Below are positions 18,815 through 28,322 of a DNA stretch of 55,959 bases, one piece after another (the first letter of the stretch is position 1; the number at the start of each line of letters is the position of its first letter). A model generated the notes under the pieces. It had not been told where the DNA came from, made no database searches, and worked only from the letters and a program-made list of their open reading frames with translations. The stretch covers positions 1-55,959 of the forward strand of contig JANXSG010000037.1 of assembly GCA_025352825.1 (NCBI GenBank), written 5' to 3'. The position numbers were made by a program, and so were the translations under genes. Source of the stretch: Chthonomonadaceae bacterium (lineage in GTDB: Bacteria; Armatimonadota; Chthonomonadetes; Chthonomonadales; Chthonomonadaceae).

Positions 18815-19729
18815 ATGAACCAGGTCGATCTATCTGTCATAATCGCCAGCTACAATACATCGGGACTATTGCAAAGTTGTATCAATTCGATTTTCGAAAC
18901 GACTTCAGGAATAAGTTTCGAAGTAATTGTGGTCGATGACTGTTCTACGGATGGAAGCCCCGAGATGGTGCTTAATCAGTATCCGCAAGTACGACTGATA
19001 AAAAACCCGATGAATATGCGCTATGCGAAAACGAATAACTCAGGCATTAGCGCATCGCAAGGGCGATATGGACTTCTGCTGAATAGCGATACAGTCATTC
19101 AGCAAGGGGCTTTTGAAACGCTGGTCGATTTTATGGATTCTCATCCAGAAGCGGCCGCCGCTGGTCCGAAACTGGTAAATCCTGATGGAAGTGTTCAGCA
19201 CTGTATTCGCAGTTTTCCCAGTGTGATTCCTATGCTGTGCCAGTCCCTCAATCTGCATAAAATCTGGCCAGGAAATCCTATTACAGAGAAATACTACAAC
19301 ACCAAATTCGAGTACGATTTGCCCAAGACGGTACAGAGCCTTGGCACCACCAGTTTCATTATTCGGCGTGAAACATGGGAGAATTATGGCATGCTTGATG
19401 AACGTTTTACTCTGGCATTTGTCGATCTTGCGTACTGCCACATGCTCTGGAGTAATCAAGCCCCTATATACATCGTGCCGCAAGCTGTGGTGATGCATTA
19501 CGGGAGCCAGTCGATTAATCAGCTTGGGGAAAATGAAATCAGCAGAGGGCACGATGCACTGCGTGAATTCTACGAAATCTGTTTCGCCTCTGGGCATAGT
19601 AAAATTACTCAATCTCTCATTCGGCGGGCTATTCGCCTGCGCCAGTTCATGAAAATTTGGGAGTATCGCCTTTCGAAGGATAAACGGATTATTACAGGCC
19701 CTGGCGCTCCATCAGTATCGCGAAAGTAG
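18815..19729 (+). CDS. Family 2 glycosyltransferase
   Basis: The 304-residue GT-A protein has LSVIIASYNTSGLLQSCI at about 6-23, VVDDCSTDGS, and the acidic metal motif in LLLNSDTVIQ, followed by KLVNPDGSVQHCIRSFPS, a block shared by many rhamnosyltransferase-like enzymes. The later MLDERFTLAFVDLAYCHML corresponds to the acceptor region and departs from the usual DED pattern (VDLAYCH), so its specificity may be unusual. A gap of 63 bases separates it from the polymerase gene. Confidence 0.85.
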   Translation: MNQVDLSVIIASYNTSGLLQSCINSIFETTSGISFEVIVVDDCSTDGSPEMVLNQYPQVRLIKNPMNMRYAKTNNSGISASQGRYGLLLNSDTVIQQGAFETLVDFMDSHPEAAAAGPKLVNPDGSVQHCIRSFPSVIPMLCQSLNLHKIWPGNPITEKYYNTKFEYDLPKTVQSLGTTSFIIRRETWENYGMLDERFTLAFVDLAYCHMLWSNQAPIYIVPQAVVMHYGSQSINQLGENEISRGHDALREFYEICFASGHSKITQSLIRRAIRLRQFMKIWEYRLSKDKRIITGPGAPSVSRK

Positions 19730-19746
19730 AGAGGATATGAGTTAGG

Positions 19747-21285
19747 ATGCTGTTCAATTCCACCGTATTCCTTTTTGCATTCCTTCCTATTTCTGTTGTT
19801 GTATTTTTCACGCTTGGCAGATTTCTGAGCGCCAGGGCCGCTCTTGTCTGGCTGACCTTAGCATCCTTCTTTTTCTATCTCTGGTGGAAGCCTTCTGACA
19901 TTCTGCTCCTGCTGTTCTCTATCGTAGTGAACTATTTGATTGGTAATAGATTATGCAGACTTGCGGCATCCAGCTCTGCTACAAAGAATGTGCTGACTGC
20001 TGGGCTAGTTTTTAATTTGGTTCTGTTGGGCTGGTTCAAATATGCCCACTTCATCGGAAACATATTTGGCTCACTGACCTCGTTTCATCTTCATCTTTCT
20101 GAAATCCCACTGCCCCTCGCGATCTCTTTCTTCACGTTCAACCAGATCGCTTTTCTTGTGGATTGCAGCCAGGGCAAAGTGGCTGAAAGCAGCTTCCTGA
20201 ACTACAGCCTGTTTGTGAGCTTCTATCCGCACCTAATTGCCGGGCCAATTGTGCACCACAAAGAGATGATGCCTCAGTTCGAAAAATTGAAGTGTCGTTT
20301 CAATGTGGATGATCTTTCTGTAGGGCTCACCTGGTTTACTTTCGGACTGCTGGAAAAATCACTTTTTGCGGATTCACTTGCTTCCTTTGCGAATCCAGTA
20401 TTTGCAGCAGCCTCACGAGGTACTTCTATCTCGATGGTAGATGCATGGTTTGGGGCTTTCGCGTATGCTCTTCAGATATACTACGATTTTGCGGGATACT
20501 CAAATATGGCAATAGGGCTGGCAAGAATATTCGGAATCCACTTTCCCCTCAATTTTAACTCGCCCTACAGGGCGTGCAATATCTCCGATTTTTGGCGGCG
20601 ATGGCATATGACTTTATCGAGGTTTTTACGCGACTACCTCTATATCCCGTTGGGGGGCAGCCATCATGGAACCATTATACGCTACAGAAATCTTATGCTC
20701 ACCATGCTCATTGGCGGTCTATGGCACGGTGCAGCCTGGACATACGTACTCTGGGGAGGCGTGCATGGATTGTTGCTAGCACTGCATCAGACCTGGAGAT
20801 CATTTATAGAGGGCAAAGAAAGTTTAAAGTTGATGATGGGGTCGAGATCATTTCAAGGAATTTCTCGCATTGTTACCATGATATCGGTCATTCTCTGTTG
20901 GGTACTATTTCGTGCAGATTCATGGCAGCAAGCAGACGCCGTATTTCGTGGGATGATTGGGGTAAATGGACTAGTCACAAACCATACTGGGCTCGGGATA
21001 GTGGGTATTGTAAAAAGTATCTTATTCGTTCCATCGCTCTTGTTTCAAATACCTGGGCTTGCCATGTTCGCAATAGTCGCTGCTCTGTTTTGGGCAATCT
21101 ACGTCCCTAATATTCAGGAGATTATGACGGAATCGCCAGCGGAACCCGATTCAAACCTGACTATTATTCGTTTACGATGGAAAAATAGCCTCTCCTATGC
21201 TGTGGTTACTGGAGTGCTGCTATTCACTGCACTGCATGAAGCGTTGTCGGGCCCGCCTTCACCATTTCTATACTTCCACTTTTAG
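19747..21285 (+). CDS. MBOAT-family O-acyltransferase (AlgI-like)
   Basis: This 512-residue multi-pass membrane protein has the AlgI signatures SFYPHLIAGPIVHHKEM, a YYDFAGYSNMAIGLARIFG block, NISDFWRRWHMTLSRFLRDY and the active-site segment IGGLWHGAAWTYVLWGG, with the conserved His near residue 326. AlgI-type proteins carry acetyl groups across the membrane for polysaccharide O-acetylation. The next gene is spaced 8 bases away and encodes an SGNH-like protein, matching the usual AlgI plus AlgJ/X or PatA plus PatB pairing. Confidence 0.9.
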   Translation: MLFNSTVFLFAFLPISVVVFFTLGRFLSARAALVWLTLASFFFYLWWKPSDILLLLFSIVVNYLIGNRLCRLAASSSATKNVLTAGLVFNLVLLGWFKYAHFIGNIFGSLTSFHLHLSEIPLPLAISFFTFNQIAFLVDCSQGKVAESSFLNYSLFVSFYPHLIAGPIVHHKEMMPQFEKLKCRFNVDDLSVGLTWFTFGLLEKSLFADSLASFANPVFAAASRGTSISMVDAWFGAFAYALQIYYDFAGYSNMAIGLARIFGIHFPLNFNSPYRACNISDFWRRWHMTLSRFLRDYLYIPLGGSHHGTIIRYRNLMLTMLIGGLWHGAAWTYVLWGGVHGLLLALHQTWRSFIEGKESLKLMMGSRSFQGISRIVTMISVILCWVLFRADSWQQADAVFRGMIGVNGLVTNHTGLGIVGIVKSILFVPSLLFQIPGLAMFAIVAALFWAIYVPNIQEIMTESPAEPDSNLTIIRLRWKNSLSYAVVTGVLLFTALHEALSGPPSPFLYFHF

Positions 21286-21293
21286 GAGTCGCG

Positions 21294-22301
21294 TTGAAAT
21301 TCGGTCGTAATCGTACAAAATTCTACCCAATAATCATGCTCATCACATGTGTTGTATCGGCATGTCTGTGGATAGCGCTTTTCAAAGTTAAAGTCTCCAG
21401 TTTGAATGCCGAAGCGCTTTTTGTGCAGGATCTTTACGCCTATAAGACTCCACTAGCTAAAAAGACTGCATCGCCGAAAATAGTATTGGTGGGAGGATCA
21501 GGAACACTTTTTAGCCTCAGGGCAGCGAGTATCTCTAAGCGAACGGAGATGCCTGTTTTCAACTACGGCACACATGCAGGTGTAGGACTGAGATACATGG
21601 TACACAAGTGCCGAGAAGTGATCTGGGAAGGTGATATCGTTGTATTGATTCCGGAGTACCAGCTCTACTTCGATTCAAGTGTTCCGTCGGAAACGATGAT
21701 AGCCTACACTCAAGCGAGCGATCCAGAATATTTTAATCAGATCAGCCTGCGCGATAAACTTTCCACAGCATTCTCAATGAGCATGGTTGATATGGGGCGT
21801 GGGATAGTAAAGAAAATCGTGTCACACAATGGTAAAGATGCACCTCCTGGATCTGCATATACCATGGATGCTTTGAACTCATTTGGCGATGAAACGCTTA
21901 ACAAGCGCGCGGAAAGGTCTGAAATTAACACAGGCAAAGTGAAATCTTTTGGACCTCAATTCTGCCTTCTTGATCAGCCGAACGAATACAGTTTGGGAGT
22001 TATCGCCGAATTTGCAAACTGGTGTAAAATACATCATGTAAAACTGTTTGCCGCATATAGCAGTACCATAGGTTTTCCTGAGTACAAATCTATATCGTAT
22101 AAATTATCGCTTCAGAAAATAAAAGAGTTTTATCAGAGGATAGGGGTTCCAGTATTAGGAAATCCAGAAGATTTTTTCTTTCCAGTCGATCTATTTCTGG
22201 ATTCGCCATACCACGGTACAGACATTCTTGCCGAATCAGCTTCGGCTAAACTTTCTGATCTTCTGCAGCCTTATATTGGCTTCAAGTCGCAGACAAATTA
22301 G
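21294..22301 (+). CDS. SGNH/AlgJ-like membrane-anchored partner of the MBOAT acyltransferase
   Basis: The 335-residue protein starts at TTG 21294 behind a good AGGAG. One N-terminal membrane helix lies at about 12-30, and the rest should face outward. VLVGGSGTLFS (about 64-74) is a degenerate version of the GDS nucleophile block, with Ser retained and Gly in place of Asp. Near the C-terminus, LFLDSPYHGTD contains a D-x-x-H pair expected of SGNH transferases (about 302-306). It probably moves acetyl groups from the MBOAT protein to the polymer. It is the last gene of the operon. Confidence 0.65.
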   Translation: MKFGRNRTKFYPIIMLITCVVSACLWIALFKVKVSSLNAEALFVQDLYAYKTPLAKKTASPKIVLVGGSGTLFSLRAASISKRTEMPVFNYGTHAGVGLRYMVHKCREVIWEGDIVVLIPEYQLYFDSSVPSETMIAYTQASDPEYFNQISLRDKLSTAFSMSMVDMGRGIVKKIVSHNGKDAPPGSAYTMDALNSFGDETLNKRAERSEINTGKVKSFGPQFCLLDQPNEYSLGVIAEFANWCKIHHVKLFAAYSSTIGFPEYKSISYKLSLQKIKEFYQRIGVPVLGNPEDFFFPVDLFLDSPYHGTDILAESASAKLSDLLQPYIGFKSQTN

Positions 22302-22302
22302 T

Positions 22303-22338
22303 AAGCCCTTTGAATAGCAATATTCAAAGGGCTTTTGC
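22303..22338 (+). terminator. Intrinsic terminator closing the polysaccharide operon
   Basis: A perfect 14-bp stem (AAGCCCTTTGAATA at 22303-22316, complement at 22321-22334) with loop GCAA is followed by TTTTGC. It separates convergent operons. Confidence 0.85.
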
Positions 22339-22363
22339 ATAGGCTAAAGTATTTCTGAAGCTA

Positions 22364-23167
22364 TCACTCCGTCCCCGTTGCTACGACTTCAGGTTCCTCA
22401 CTAGGCTCCGTTCGAGGATGGGTGTATTTTGCTGTGAGAGCATAACTGAATTGCGGCTGGAGCTCTGATCTGCTGCTTCTGCCTAAAACTCCGTTCAAAA
22501 ATATTCCGATTGTCTTGAATAGAATATGGACATCGTAACTAAAATTACGATTTTCAACATAGTCGACATCCATTTTACATTTTACTGGAAGCAGATTGCA
22601 GATATAGTACGCTTCTCGATCCTCGATACCCGCGAGCATCTCTTCTTCATTTCTGAATCGAAGCTGGGTCGGCCCAGTAATTCCAGGGCGTACATGGAGA
22701 ATAATATCGTGGTTATCTCCACCAAATTGATCTGTGAATTTTGGAACTTGCGGTCTTGGACCGACCAAACTCATATCACCTTTGAGGACGTTGAAAAGCT
22801 GAGGCAGCTCGTCCATTTTGGTTCGGCGGAGAATACGACCGAAAGGTGTAATTCTGGCGTCATCCCCTGAAGTGATCAATGGCCCGCAGTTTTCAGAATC
22901 CTTAAGCATTGTTCGAAACTTATAAATTCTAAACTGATGGTTATTTCTTCCTGTGCGAACCTGACTGAAGAATACTCCTCCATGTGAACTCACTTTGATC
23001 CATATTGCTACAATAATCAGAAGTGGGCTGGCGATAAGCAGTAGCAGCAGACTCGCAAATATGTCGCCAAGTCGTTTTATTAGGGGATAACATATCTGGA
23101 ATGGAGAATATCTGTTTCTATTCATCATGCTGTTAGTTAATCCGTTAGTTGGCGTTTTCAATGGCAT
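22364..23167 (-). CDS. Initiating phosphoglycosyl transferase (PglC/WbaP-type sugar transferase)
   Basis: This 267-residue monotopic membrane protein has KRLGDIFAS followed by the re-entrant hydrophobic helix (about 37-57), FFSQVRTG, YKFRTM, the catalytic Asp119-Glu120 dyad in RRTKMDELPQLFNVLKG and DMSLVGPRPQVPKF. The family transfers a sugar-1-phosphate from a nucleotide sugar to undecaprenyl phosphate, starting each repeat unit. It is the small form without the four-helix N-terminal half of WbaP. An ATG at residue 14 or 15 is an alternative start. It is encoded convergent to the operon it is expected to serve. Confidence 0.9.
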   Translation of the reverse strand: MPLKTPTNGLTNSMMNRNRYSPFQICYPLIKRLGDIFASLLLLLIASPLLIIVAIWIKVSSHGGVFFSQVRTGRNNHQFRIYKFRTMLKDSENCGPLITSGDDARITPFGRILRRTKMDELPQLFNVLKGDMSLVGPRPQVPKFTDQFGGDNHDIILHVRPGITGPTQLRFRNEEEMLAGIEDREAYYICNLLPVKCKMDVDYVENRNFSYDVHILFKTIGIFLNGVLGRSSRSELQPQFSYALTAKYTHPRTEPSEEPEVVATGTE

Positions 23168-23337
23168 AAGGTCGATGCCGTTACGCTGAGTTCAGATTCC
23201 TTCTTAGATGAGCAGATGAGGGGGTTCTGCTGGTTGAAGCACTTTGCAGGTTCAACATTCTGAAAGTTTCATTTAGGATTGATCACATTCAGGTATTTAT
23301 ACTAGTATTATAGACCTATTGAGAGACAAAATCAAGA

Positions 23338-24966
23338 TCAATTTCTTGCTTTCTCGTTTAATTCTTCTCTGAAGTGAGAACCACGGTCATGCTTGGGGTT
23401 CAAAATAAGTGCTTCTTTGCGGTTTGAACGTTCACTATGGGCAAGAATTATCACGATTGTGCTGGCGATTATAAGCATCAACATAGAAAAAATCACAGAA
23501 ATGAAATAACGTACGGAGCCAGGAGGAACTGTGCCAGATCGTATTCCGTAGGATAACCATGCATTCGATTCATCAAGGCCATGAAGTGATACAGAGTGGT
23601 GATTATAGTTCCAATTCAATGAGCCATTTCCGGTCTGAGCAGATAGTGATGAAATAAATGCTGCCCATTCGATTACGACAGGCTGTACCCGGGGATTGAA
23701 ACTGAAATAGTTCAGTTCATTCTGAATTTCGACATCCTCATGAATGCGGCAAGCTATAGACGGCTTTGTAAACCAGGCTGGAAATTGAACCACTATTCCT
23801 AGTACGGCTGCAGCCAAAAGTATCCTTCTGGCAAATAGTACTGAACTCAGCTGATCTATCCAAACCATTGCGCAGATGATGAGCGCTGGCAGGCACGGCA
23901 TCAAATATCTCGTACCCCAGGCACCGTCTCCATGCCAGAACGTGAGGGGCGCATGTATAAGGGTGATCAAGGCACACACGATTGCGGCGCGTAATTTTAG
24001 AGGAGAGTAGGCCGACGGAAGCTTTATAATCGCGGCTAAGCCGATAAGCGCAATGGGTGCATAGATGATGATTGCTTTCGTGGGACTCAGCCATAGCCCT
24101 GCTATTCCACGCAGAAAACCGTATGGATTGAGGACATAGTAGGCCAAAGGATTTTCATTGAGTGAATAGGCAGGCCGTAACTGATGAAACCGAATCCAGT
24201 TGAATGCTAGATCTATGGCAACCACTACAATAAGAGGAATGGCATAACCCAGTATCTGTTTAGCGATGCCCGGCGTTTTTTTCCATATGCCAGGAAAATA
24301 GTCCACTGCAAGGAGCACAGCTGAGAGAGGAAGATAGGCAAACTTTACCAGTGGAAGCAAACCGATCGCTAAAGCAGAAATCAATCCTGCATATTTCGAG
24401 CCAAGCATATCAATTTTGGCAAAGAAGTAGAGAGAGATCAGGAGCACCAGCAGAGACTCACTCATCGCTTCTCTGGCGTACACAGAGAATGGGGAAGCGA
24501 ACCAGAACAGCACAACTGCCGCCAAGCCTAGCTGTGGATTGGTCAGACGTTTGACGGTGGAGTAGATCAGGAAAATCGTAAATACGGAGGCGAGAGGCAT
24601 TGCTAGCATGGTGGTGACAAACATAATCCCATACGATCTCATGGGCTCGTGGAGAGGAATAGCAACAAATCTTCCTATCGTATAAAAAGGAACAAGGTAT
24701 AACGCCAATCCCAGCTCCTGCCTACAGTACTTGCCTCCTACACGGCCATCAGCACCCAGGAAAAGCGGGCTGCTGTATTGCGCTGGCCAGTCGTGCTTTT
24801 GATTCGATATATCAAAATCATGGTCGACCACGATGCTCTCAGCAGTAAGATATGTTTGAAATGCGTCGGTTCCCATCACGCCATGCGATATAGTGAAGGC
24901 CATGCAGAGTACGAGTGCACAAAAAAGAGTTAAGCGATTTTGATTGGATGGGGAGGGTAACTTCAA
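23338..24966 (-). CDS. GT39/ArnT-like integral membrane glycosyltransferase
   Basis: This 542-residue protein has about 11 hydrophobic segments. An N-terminal helix is followed by a polar loop with acidic residues (GTDAFQTYLTAES, VVDHDFDIS), the position of the catalytic acidic loop in polyprenol-phosphate-sugar-dependent GT-C enzymes. A later stretch near residue 340 (WHGDGAWGTRYLMPCLPALI) is a block I have seen in bacterial GT39-like proteins. Such enzymes take a sugar from a polyprenyl phosphate on the outer side of the membrane. It lies 8 bases downstream of the GT2 gene likely to make that donor. Confidence 0.7.
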   Translation of the reverse strand: MKLPSPSNQNRLTLFCALVLCMAFTISHGVMGTDAFQTYLTAESIVVDHDFDISNQKHDWPAQYSSPLFLGADGRVGGKYCRQELGLALYLVPFYTIGRFVAIPLHEPMRSYGIMFVTTMLAMPLASVFTIFLIYSTVKRLTNPQLGLAAVVLFWFASPFSVYAREAMSESLLVLLISLYFFAKIDMLGSKYAGLISALAIGLLPLVKFAYLPLSAVLLAVDYFPGIWKKTPGIAKQILGYAIPLIVVVAIDLAFNWIRFHQLRPAYSLNENPLAYYVLNPYGFLRGIAGLWLSPTKAIIIYAPIALIGLAAIIKLPSAYSPLKLRAAIVCALITLIHAPLTFWHGDGAWGTRYLMPCLPALIICAMVWIDQLSSVLFARRILLAAAVLGIVVQFPAWFTKPSIACRIHEDVEIQNELNYFSFNPRVQPVVIEWAAFISSLSAQTGNGSLNWNYNHHSVSLHGLDESNAWLSYGIRSGTVPPGSVRYFISVIFSMLMLIIASTIVIILAHSERSNRKEALILNPKHDRGSHFREELNEKARN

Positions 24967-24974
24967 GTTGATGG

Positions 24975-25853
24975 TTATCCTCGTTCCGTTCCAGGAGTAG
25001 TTGTAGGTGTGTGCGATGCAGAAACTATGGTTGGCTCCTGCTGGCGAACCACTGCAGTTTCCAACCTAGAGGAAGATGCTTGATTTAGAATGTTTACCGC
25101 AGCACTATCTTTAGCTATAGGACTTGAATACAGTCCACCAGAATTTCGTCGTGTTTTCATGTAAACTGCGATGGTTGTACAGATCGTATTCAGAAATGTG
25201 GAGAAAGCTGAAAAAATATTCGGATAGATAGTACTATGTTCCGCTTCGTGAAAGAGGCCTTGCACTTCATTCACAGATAGCCCGCTTGCTAACGCCCAGG
25301 CGATGAAAGTTGTATCCATAAATAGTTCTGGACGGGCGATAGGGGCAAGTTTCAGTAGAGTGTTACGATCCATCCCGATATTTCCTGATGTAGGATCTTG
25401 GCATGTATAACCTACTAAAAATCTTAGCAGTATGCGATAAAATAGCCTTCCGATACGCTTTGAGAACTCCATGTGATATTGCGATGCACTTCCAAATCGA
25501 GAAACTATTACGATATTCGATCCTAGCGCCAAATTAGAAATTATTGCAGGTAGATTGGAGGGATCGTGCTGTCCGTCGGCATCCATGAAAATAATCTGAT
25601 CATAGCCTCTGTCTGCTGCGGTGATGACGGCTCGCTGAATATTTTGCCAGTAACCGCCTCTTAGCGAGCTGGTTTCCACGGTTGCAAGACCAGATCCATT
25701 TACTAGCGCTGCTGTATTGTCTGTAGAAAGATCGTCGAAAACGATGATATCTGCTTCGTATTCTGCCTGGAGAAGTATGGAACTGACCTCAGAAATCACT
25801 TTGCGGATGCTATTTTGTTCATTATATGCTGGTATAGCAATTAGTCGTTTCAT
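24975..25853 (-). CDS. Family 2 glycosyltransferase, dolichol-phosphate mannosyltransferase-like
   Basis: The 292-residue protein begins with RLIAIPAYNEQNSI and has IIVFDDLSTDNT, the metal motif MDADGQHDPSNL and DPTSGN, the set seen in DPM1-like enzymes that make polyprenyl-phosphate sugars. A weakly hydrophobic C-terminal stretch (about 207-225) may touch the membrane; the tail after residue 235 is Ser/Thr-rich and probably disordered. With the GT39-like gene directly downstream it forms a plausible donor-synthesis and transfer pair. Confidence 0.85.
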   Translation of the reverse strand: MKRLIAIPAYNEQNSIRKVISEVSSILLQAEYEADIIVFDDLSTDNTAALVNGSGLATVETSSLRGGYWQNIQRAVITAADRGYDQIIFMDADGQHDPSNLPAIISNLALGSNIVIVSRFGSASQYHMEFSKRIGRLFYRILLRFLVGYTCQDPTSGNIGMDRNTLLKLAPIARPELFMDTTFIAWALASGLSVNEVQGLFHEAEHSTIYPNIFSAFSTFLNTICTTIAVYMKTRRNSGGLYSSPIAKDSAAVNILNQASSSRLETAVVRQQEPTIVSASHTPTTTPGTERG

Positions 25854-26243
25854 AGTGCTGCTATGGTCTTCTTAGAAAGTGTTTAAATTTTTGCCAGGTT
25901 TTCGATTTATTACCATAATTTGAAATGGTGCCCTGTTATGGATGGTGGGGGATATTGCCAGACATCTAATCTTTGAATCACGCACGCTAACCTTTTTAGA
26001 TGCTGATCCTGCAGATTATACCTGCATAACAGTATTATTAGTATTTACAGCGTGAAAGTGAAGAGTGATTTGTAACTATCCCTCGTTCATTTCGGGATTG
26101 AACTGTAGTCGATTGATGGGAGAGCGAAGTTTGATCTCATGTATTTGTTCGAAAAAGAGGAAATAATCTCTTATTCATCGTACATATACTTTAGGCTATT
26201 ACGATTTCAAGTATAAATTACCACAATTCAGGAGATCATTTAG
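25854..26243. other. Intergenic region between divergent genes
   Basis: No reading frame, tRNA fold or strong hairpin was seen. It must hold promoters for both directions, but none matches consensus well. CAGGAGATC eleven bases or so before 26244 is a good ribosome binding site for the GH4 gene. Confidence 0.5.
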
Positions 26244-27746
26244 ATGCCGGTAAAAGTTGCATTTATAGGCGCAGGGAGTGTCGGGTTTACACGAGGATTG
26301 GTTAGGGATATTCTGTGTGTCCCAGAACTTCAGGATACTCAGTTTTCTTTCACAGATATCAATGCCCACAATATGGATATGGTCTATCAGCTCTGTAAAA
26401 GGGATATATCTTTTGCAGGACTCAAAGCTACAATAAGCGCTACTTTGGATCGACGCGAAGCGTTGAAGGAGGCTAACTATGTAATTTCGTGCGTTCGCGT
26501 CGGCGGTCTTGAAGGATTCCAGACAGACATCGATATCCCACTTCGTTATGGAATTGATCAATGTGTAGGAGATACTCTATGTGCTGGCGGGATTATGTAT
26601 GGACAGCGAACTATAGCAGCGCTTCTTGGCTTTTGCAAAGATATATCGGAGGTGAGTGCACCTGGCTGCCTCTTCCTGAACTACTCCAACCCCATGGCGA
26701 TGAATGTATGGGCTTGCGATAAATATGGATATGGCGTGAAGACAGTAGGACTCTGCCACGGGATAGAGGGTGGTATCTATCAGATTGGGAAAGTCTTAGG
26801 CCTGCCCCAAAATGAACTGGATATCATCTGTGCCGGAATTAACCATCAGACCTGGTACGTGGGCGTGAAGCACAAAGGGATAGAGCTTACGGGGCAGCTA
26901 TTGGAAGCGTTTGAAAGGCACCCGGAGTACAGCAAAACCGAGAAAGTCCGTATCGATATGCTGCGCAGATTTGGCTACTACAGCACGGAATCGAATGGCC
27001 ATCTCAGTGAGTATGTCTCCTGGTATCGAAAACGATCTGAAGAGATAAACGAGTGGATCGATCTTAGCAGTTGGATAAATGGGGAGACAGGAGGCTATCT
27101 CCGGGTATGTACGGAAGGAAGAAACTGGTTTGAACACGATTTTCCTAACTGGATGCAAGGCCCTCCGCACACTTTCCGCCCCGAAGATCGAGGGCACGAA
27201 CGAGGTTCCTATATCATCGAGGCGCTGGAGACAGGTCGGGTGTGGAGAGGGCACTTCAATGTTATCAACAATGGCACGATTACGAATCTGCCAGAGGATG
27301 CTTGTGTGGAAGTACCAGGCTACGTAGATGGAAATGGAATCAGCATTCCCAGGGTAGGGGATCTGCCATTGGGGTGTGCCGCAGTATGCAGTTCCAGCAT
27401 CAGCGTGCAACGCTTATCAGTAGAAGCTGCTGTTCATGGGGATGATACATTGCTGCGACAGGCAATGATGATGGATCCGCTCACAGGCACGATGTGTAAT
27501 CCACCCGAGATATGGCAGATGGTAGATGAGATGCTGGTGGCGCAAGCCGAATGGCTGCCCCAGTATTCTAAATCCATCGAAGAGGCGCAGCAGCGTCTTT
27601 CCAAAGGCAAGCTAATTCCGACAAGAGAGTACAGGGGAGCCGCGCGCCTGCACACGAAAAGCGTAGAAGAGATGGCTACAGCGAAAGAAGAGTCTCGTCG
27701 AAATGCCCAGGATGCCGATAAAGGGAAACTGCTAAAGACGCAATGA
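26244..27746 (+). CDS. Glycoside hydrolase family 4 (alpha-galactosidase / alpha-glucosidase / galacturonidase type)
   Basis: This 500-residue enzyme has an N-terminal NAD-binding motif (FIGAGSVGFTRGLVRDI, 7-23), FLNYSNPM at 144-151 and the metal-binding pair Cys171-His172 in VGLCHGIEGG with His201 in GINHQTW. GH4 enzymes use NAD+ and Mn2+ in a redox-assisted elimination and are cytosolic; no signal peptide is seen. The protein is longer than the 430-450 residues usual for the family, the extra part being a charged C-terminal tail (LHTKSVEEMATAKEESRR). The CHG rather than CHS or CN motif fits the MelA-like and galacturonidase-like branches, but the substrate cannot be settled. Confidence 0.88.
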   Translation: MPVKVAFIGAGSVGFTRGLVRDILCVPELQDTQFSFTDINAHNMDMVYQLCKRDISFAGLKATISATLDRREALKEANYVISCVRVGGLEGFQTDIDIPLRYGIDQCVGDTLCAGGIMYGQRTIAALLGFCKDISEVSAPGCLFLNYSNPMAMNVWACDKYGYGVKTVGLCHGIEGGIYQIGKVLGLPQNELDIICAGINHQTWYVGVKHKGIELTGQLLEAFERHPEYSKTEKVRIDMLRRFGYYSTESNGHLSEYVSWYRKRSEEINEWIDLSSWINGETGGYLRVCTEGRNWFEHDFPNWMQGPPHTFRPEDRGHERGSYIIEALETGRVWRGHFNVINNGTITNLPEDACVEVPGYVDGNGISIPRVGDLPLGCAAVCSSSISVQRLSVEAAVHGDDTLLRQAMMMDPLTGTMCNPPEIWQMVDEMLVAQAEWLPQYSKSIEEAQQRLSKGKLIPTREYRGAARLHTKSVEEMATAKEESRRNAQDADKGKLLKTQ

Positions 27747-28264
27747 AGGCTACATGGAGTGAGCTTACTTTGAAGAAATATTTCAGTATTTTCTTTTTGA
27801 TGTTCTTCATCTGCTTATATACACTGCGTGGTTTCGGTGAAGTAAACCATGTAAAATACAGTTAAGGCAGCCATGAGATCAAGCTTGTATGGAAAAGCTT
27901 CTACGCAGGGGATCACGAACCTGAGTTGGAAGATCCGCTGATTGATGCCGGGAAGAAAATGACCACCTCGATTTGTTCCGCAATTCGCCACCGAGATATG
28001 AAATACAGACGATATGCTATCGGTGCATTGGGATTTATCGCGGACAGACGATCTATCCCTGCGGTGTTAAGTATTTCAAAGGATACTGGTGAAAAGGATT
28101 CTTTTAGAGGGGATGCACTTCAGTCGCTGTACCAGATAAATGCAAAAATCGGAAACAAATATGCTAAATGGTATGCTGGCCGAACTGACTACCTCGGTCA
28201 AATAGCAAAACGGATATTAAAGATAGATCCTGAGTTAACTGAACGATCAATGGAACACGATTGA
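27743..28264 (+). pseudogene. Small exported HEAT-like repeat protein interrupted by an in-frame TAA
   Basis: ATG 27743 overlaps the GH4 stop (ATGA). It opens a frame with a basic start and one hydrophobic segment (FSIFFLMFFICLY), and TAA stops it at codon 41 (27863-27865). The same frame continues without interruption as SHEIKLVWKSFYAGDHEPE, then YAIGALGFIADRRSIPAVL, a HEAT-like helical pair, and ends at 28264. The match of frame on both sides argues that a single base change made the stop. A 112-residue product from TTG 27926 would lack the export signal. Readthrough cannot be excluded. Confidence 0.65.
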
Positions 28265-28322
28265 AGTATTTTGAGAATTCGATTCTATCAGCGAAGTCAT
28301 TAAGGATGAAAGGTAGAAATCA

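Noticed and set aside
19040-19612. 190-codon minus-strand frame opposite a glycosyltransferase gene
   Set aside because: The plus-strand gene has all GT2 motifs; the antisense product resembles nothing and has no ribosome binding site.
20574-21110. 178-codon plus-strand frame inside the MBOAT gene
   Set aside because: Out-of-frame shadow; the MBOAT frame has the family signatures over the same interval.
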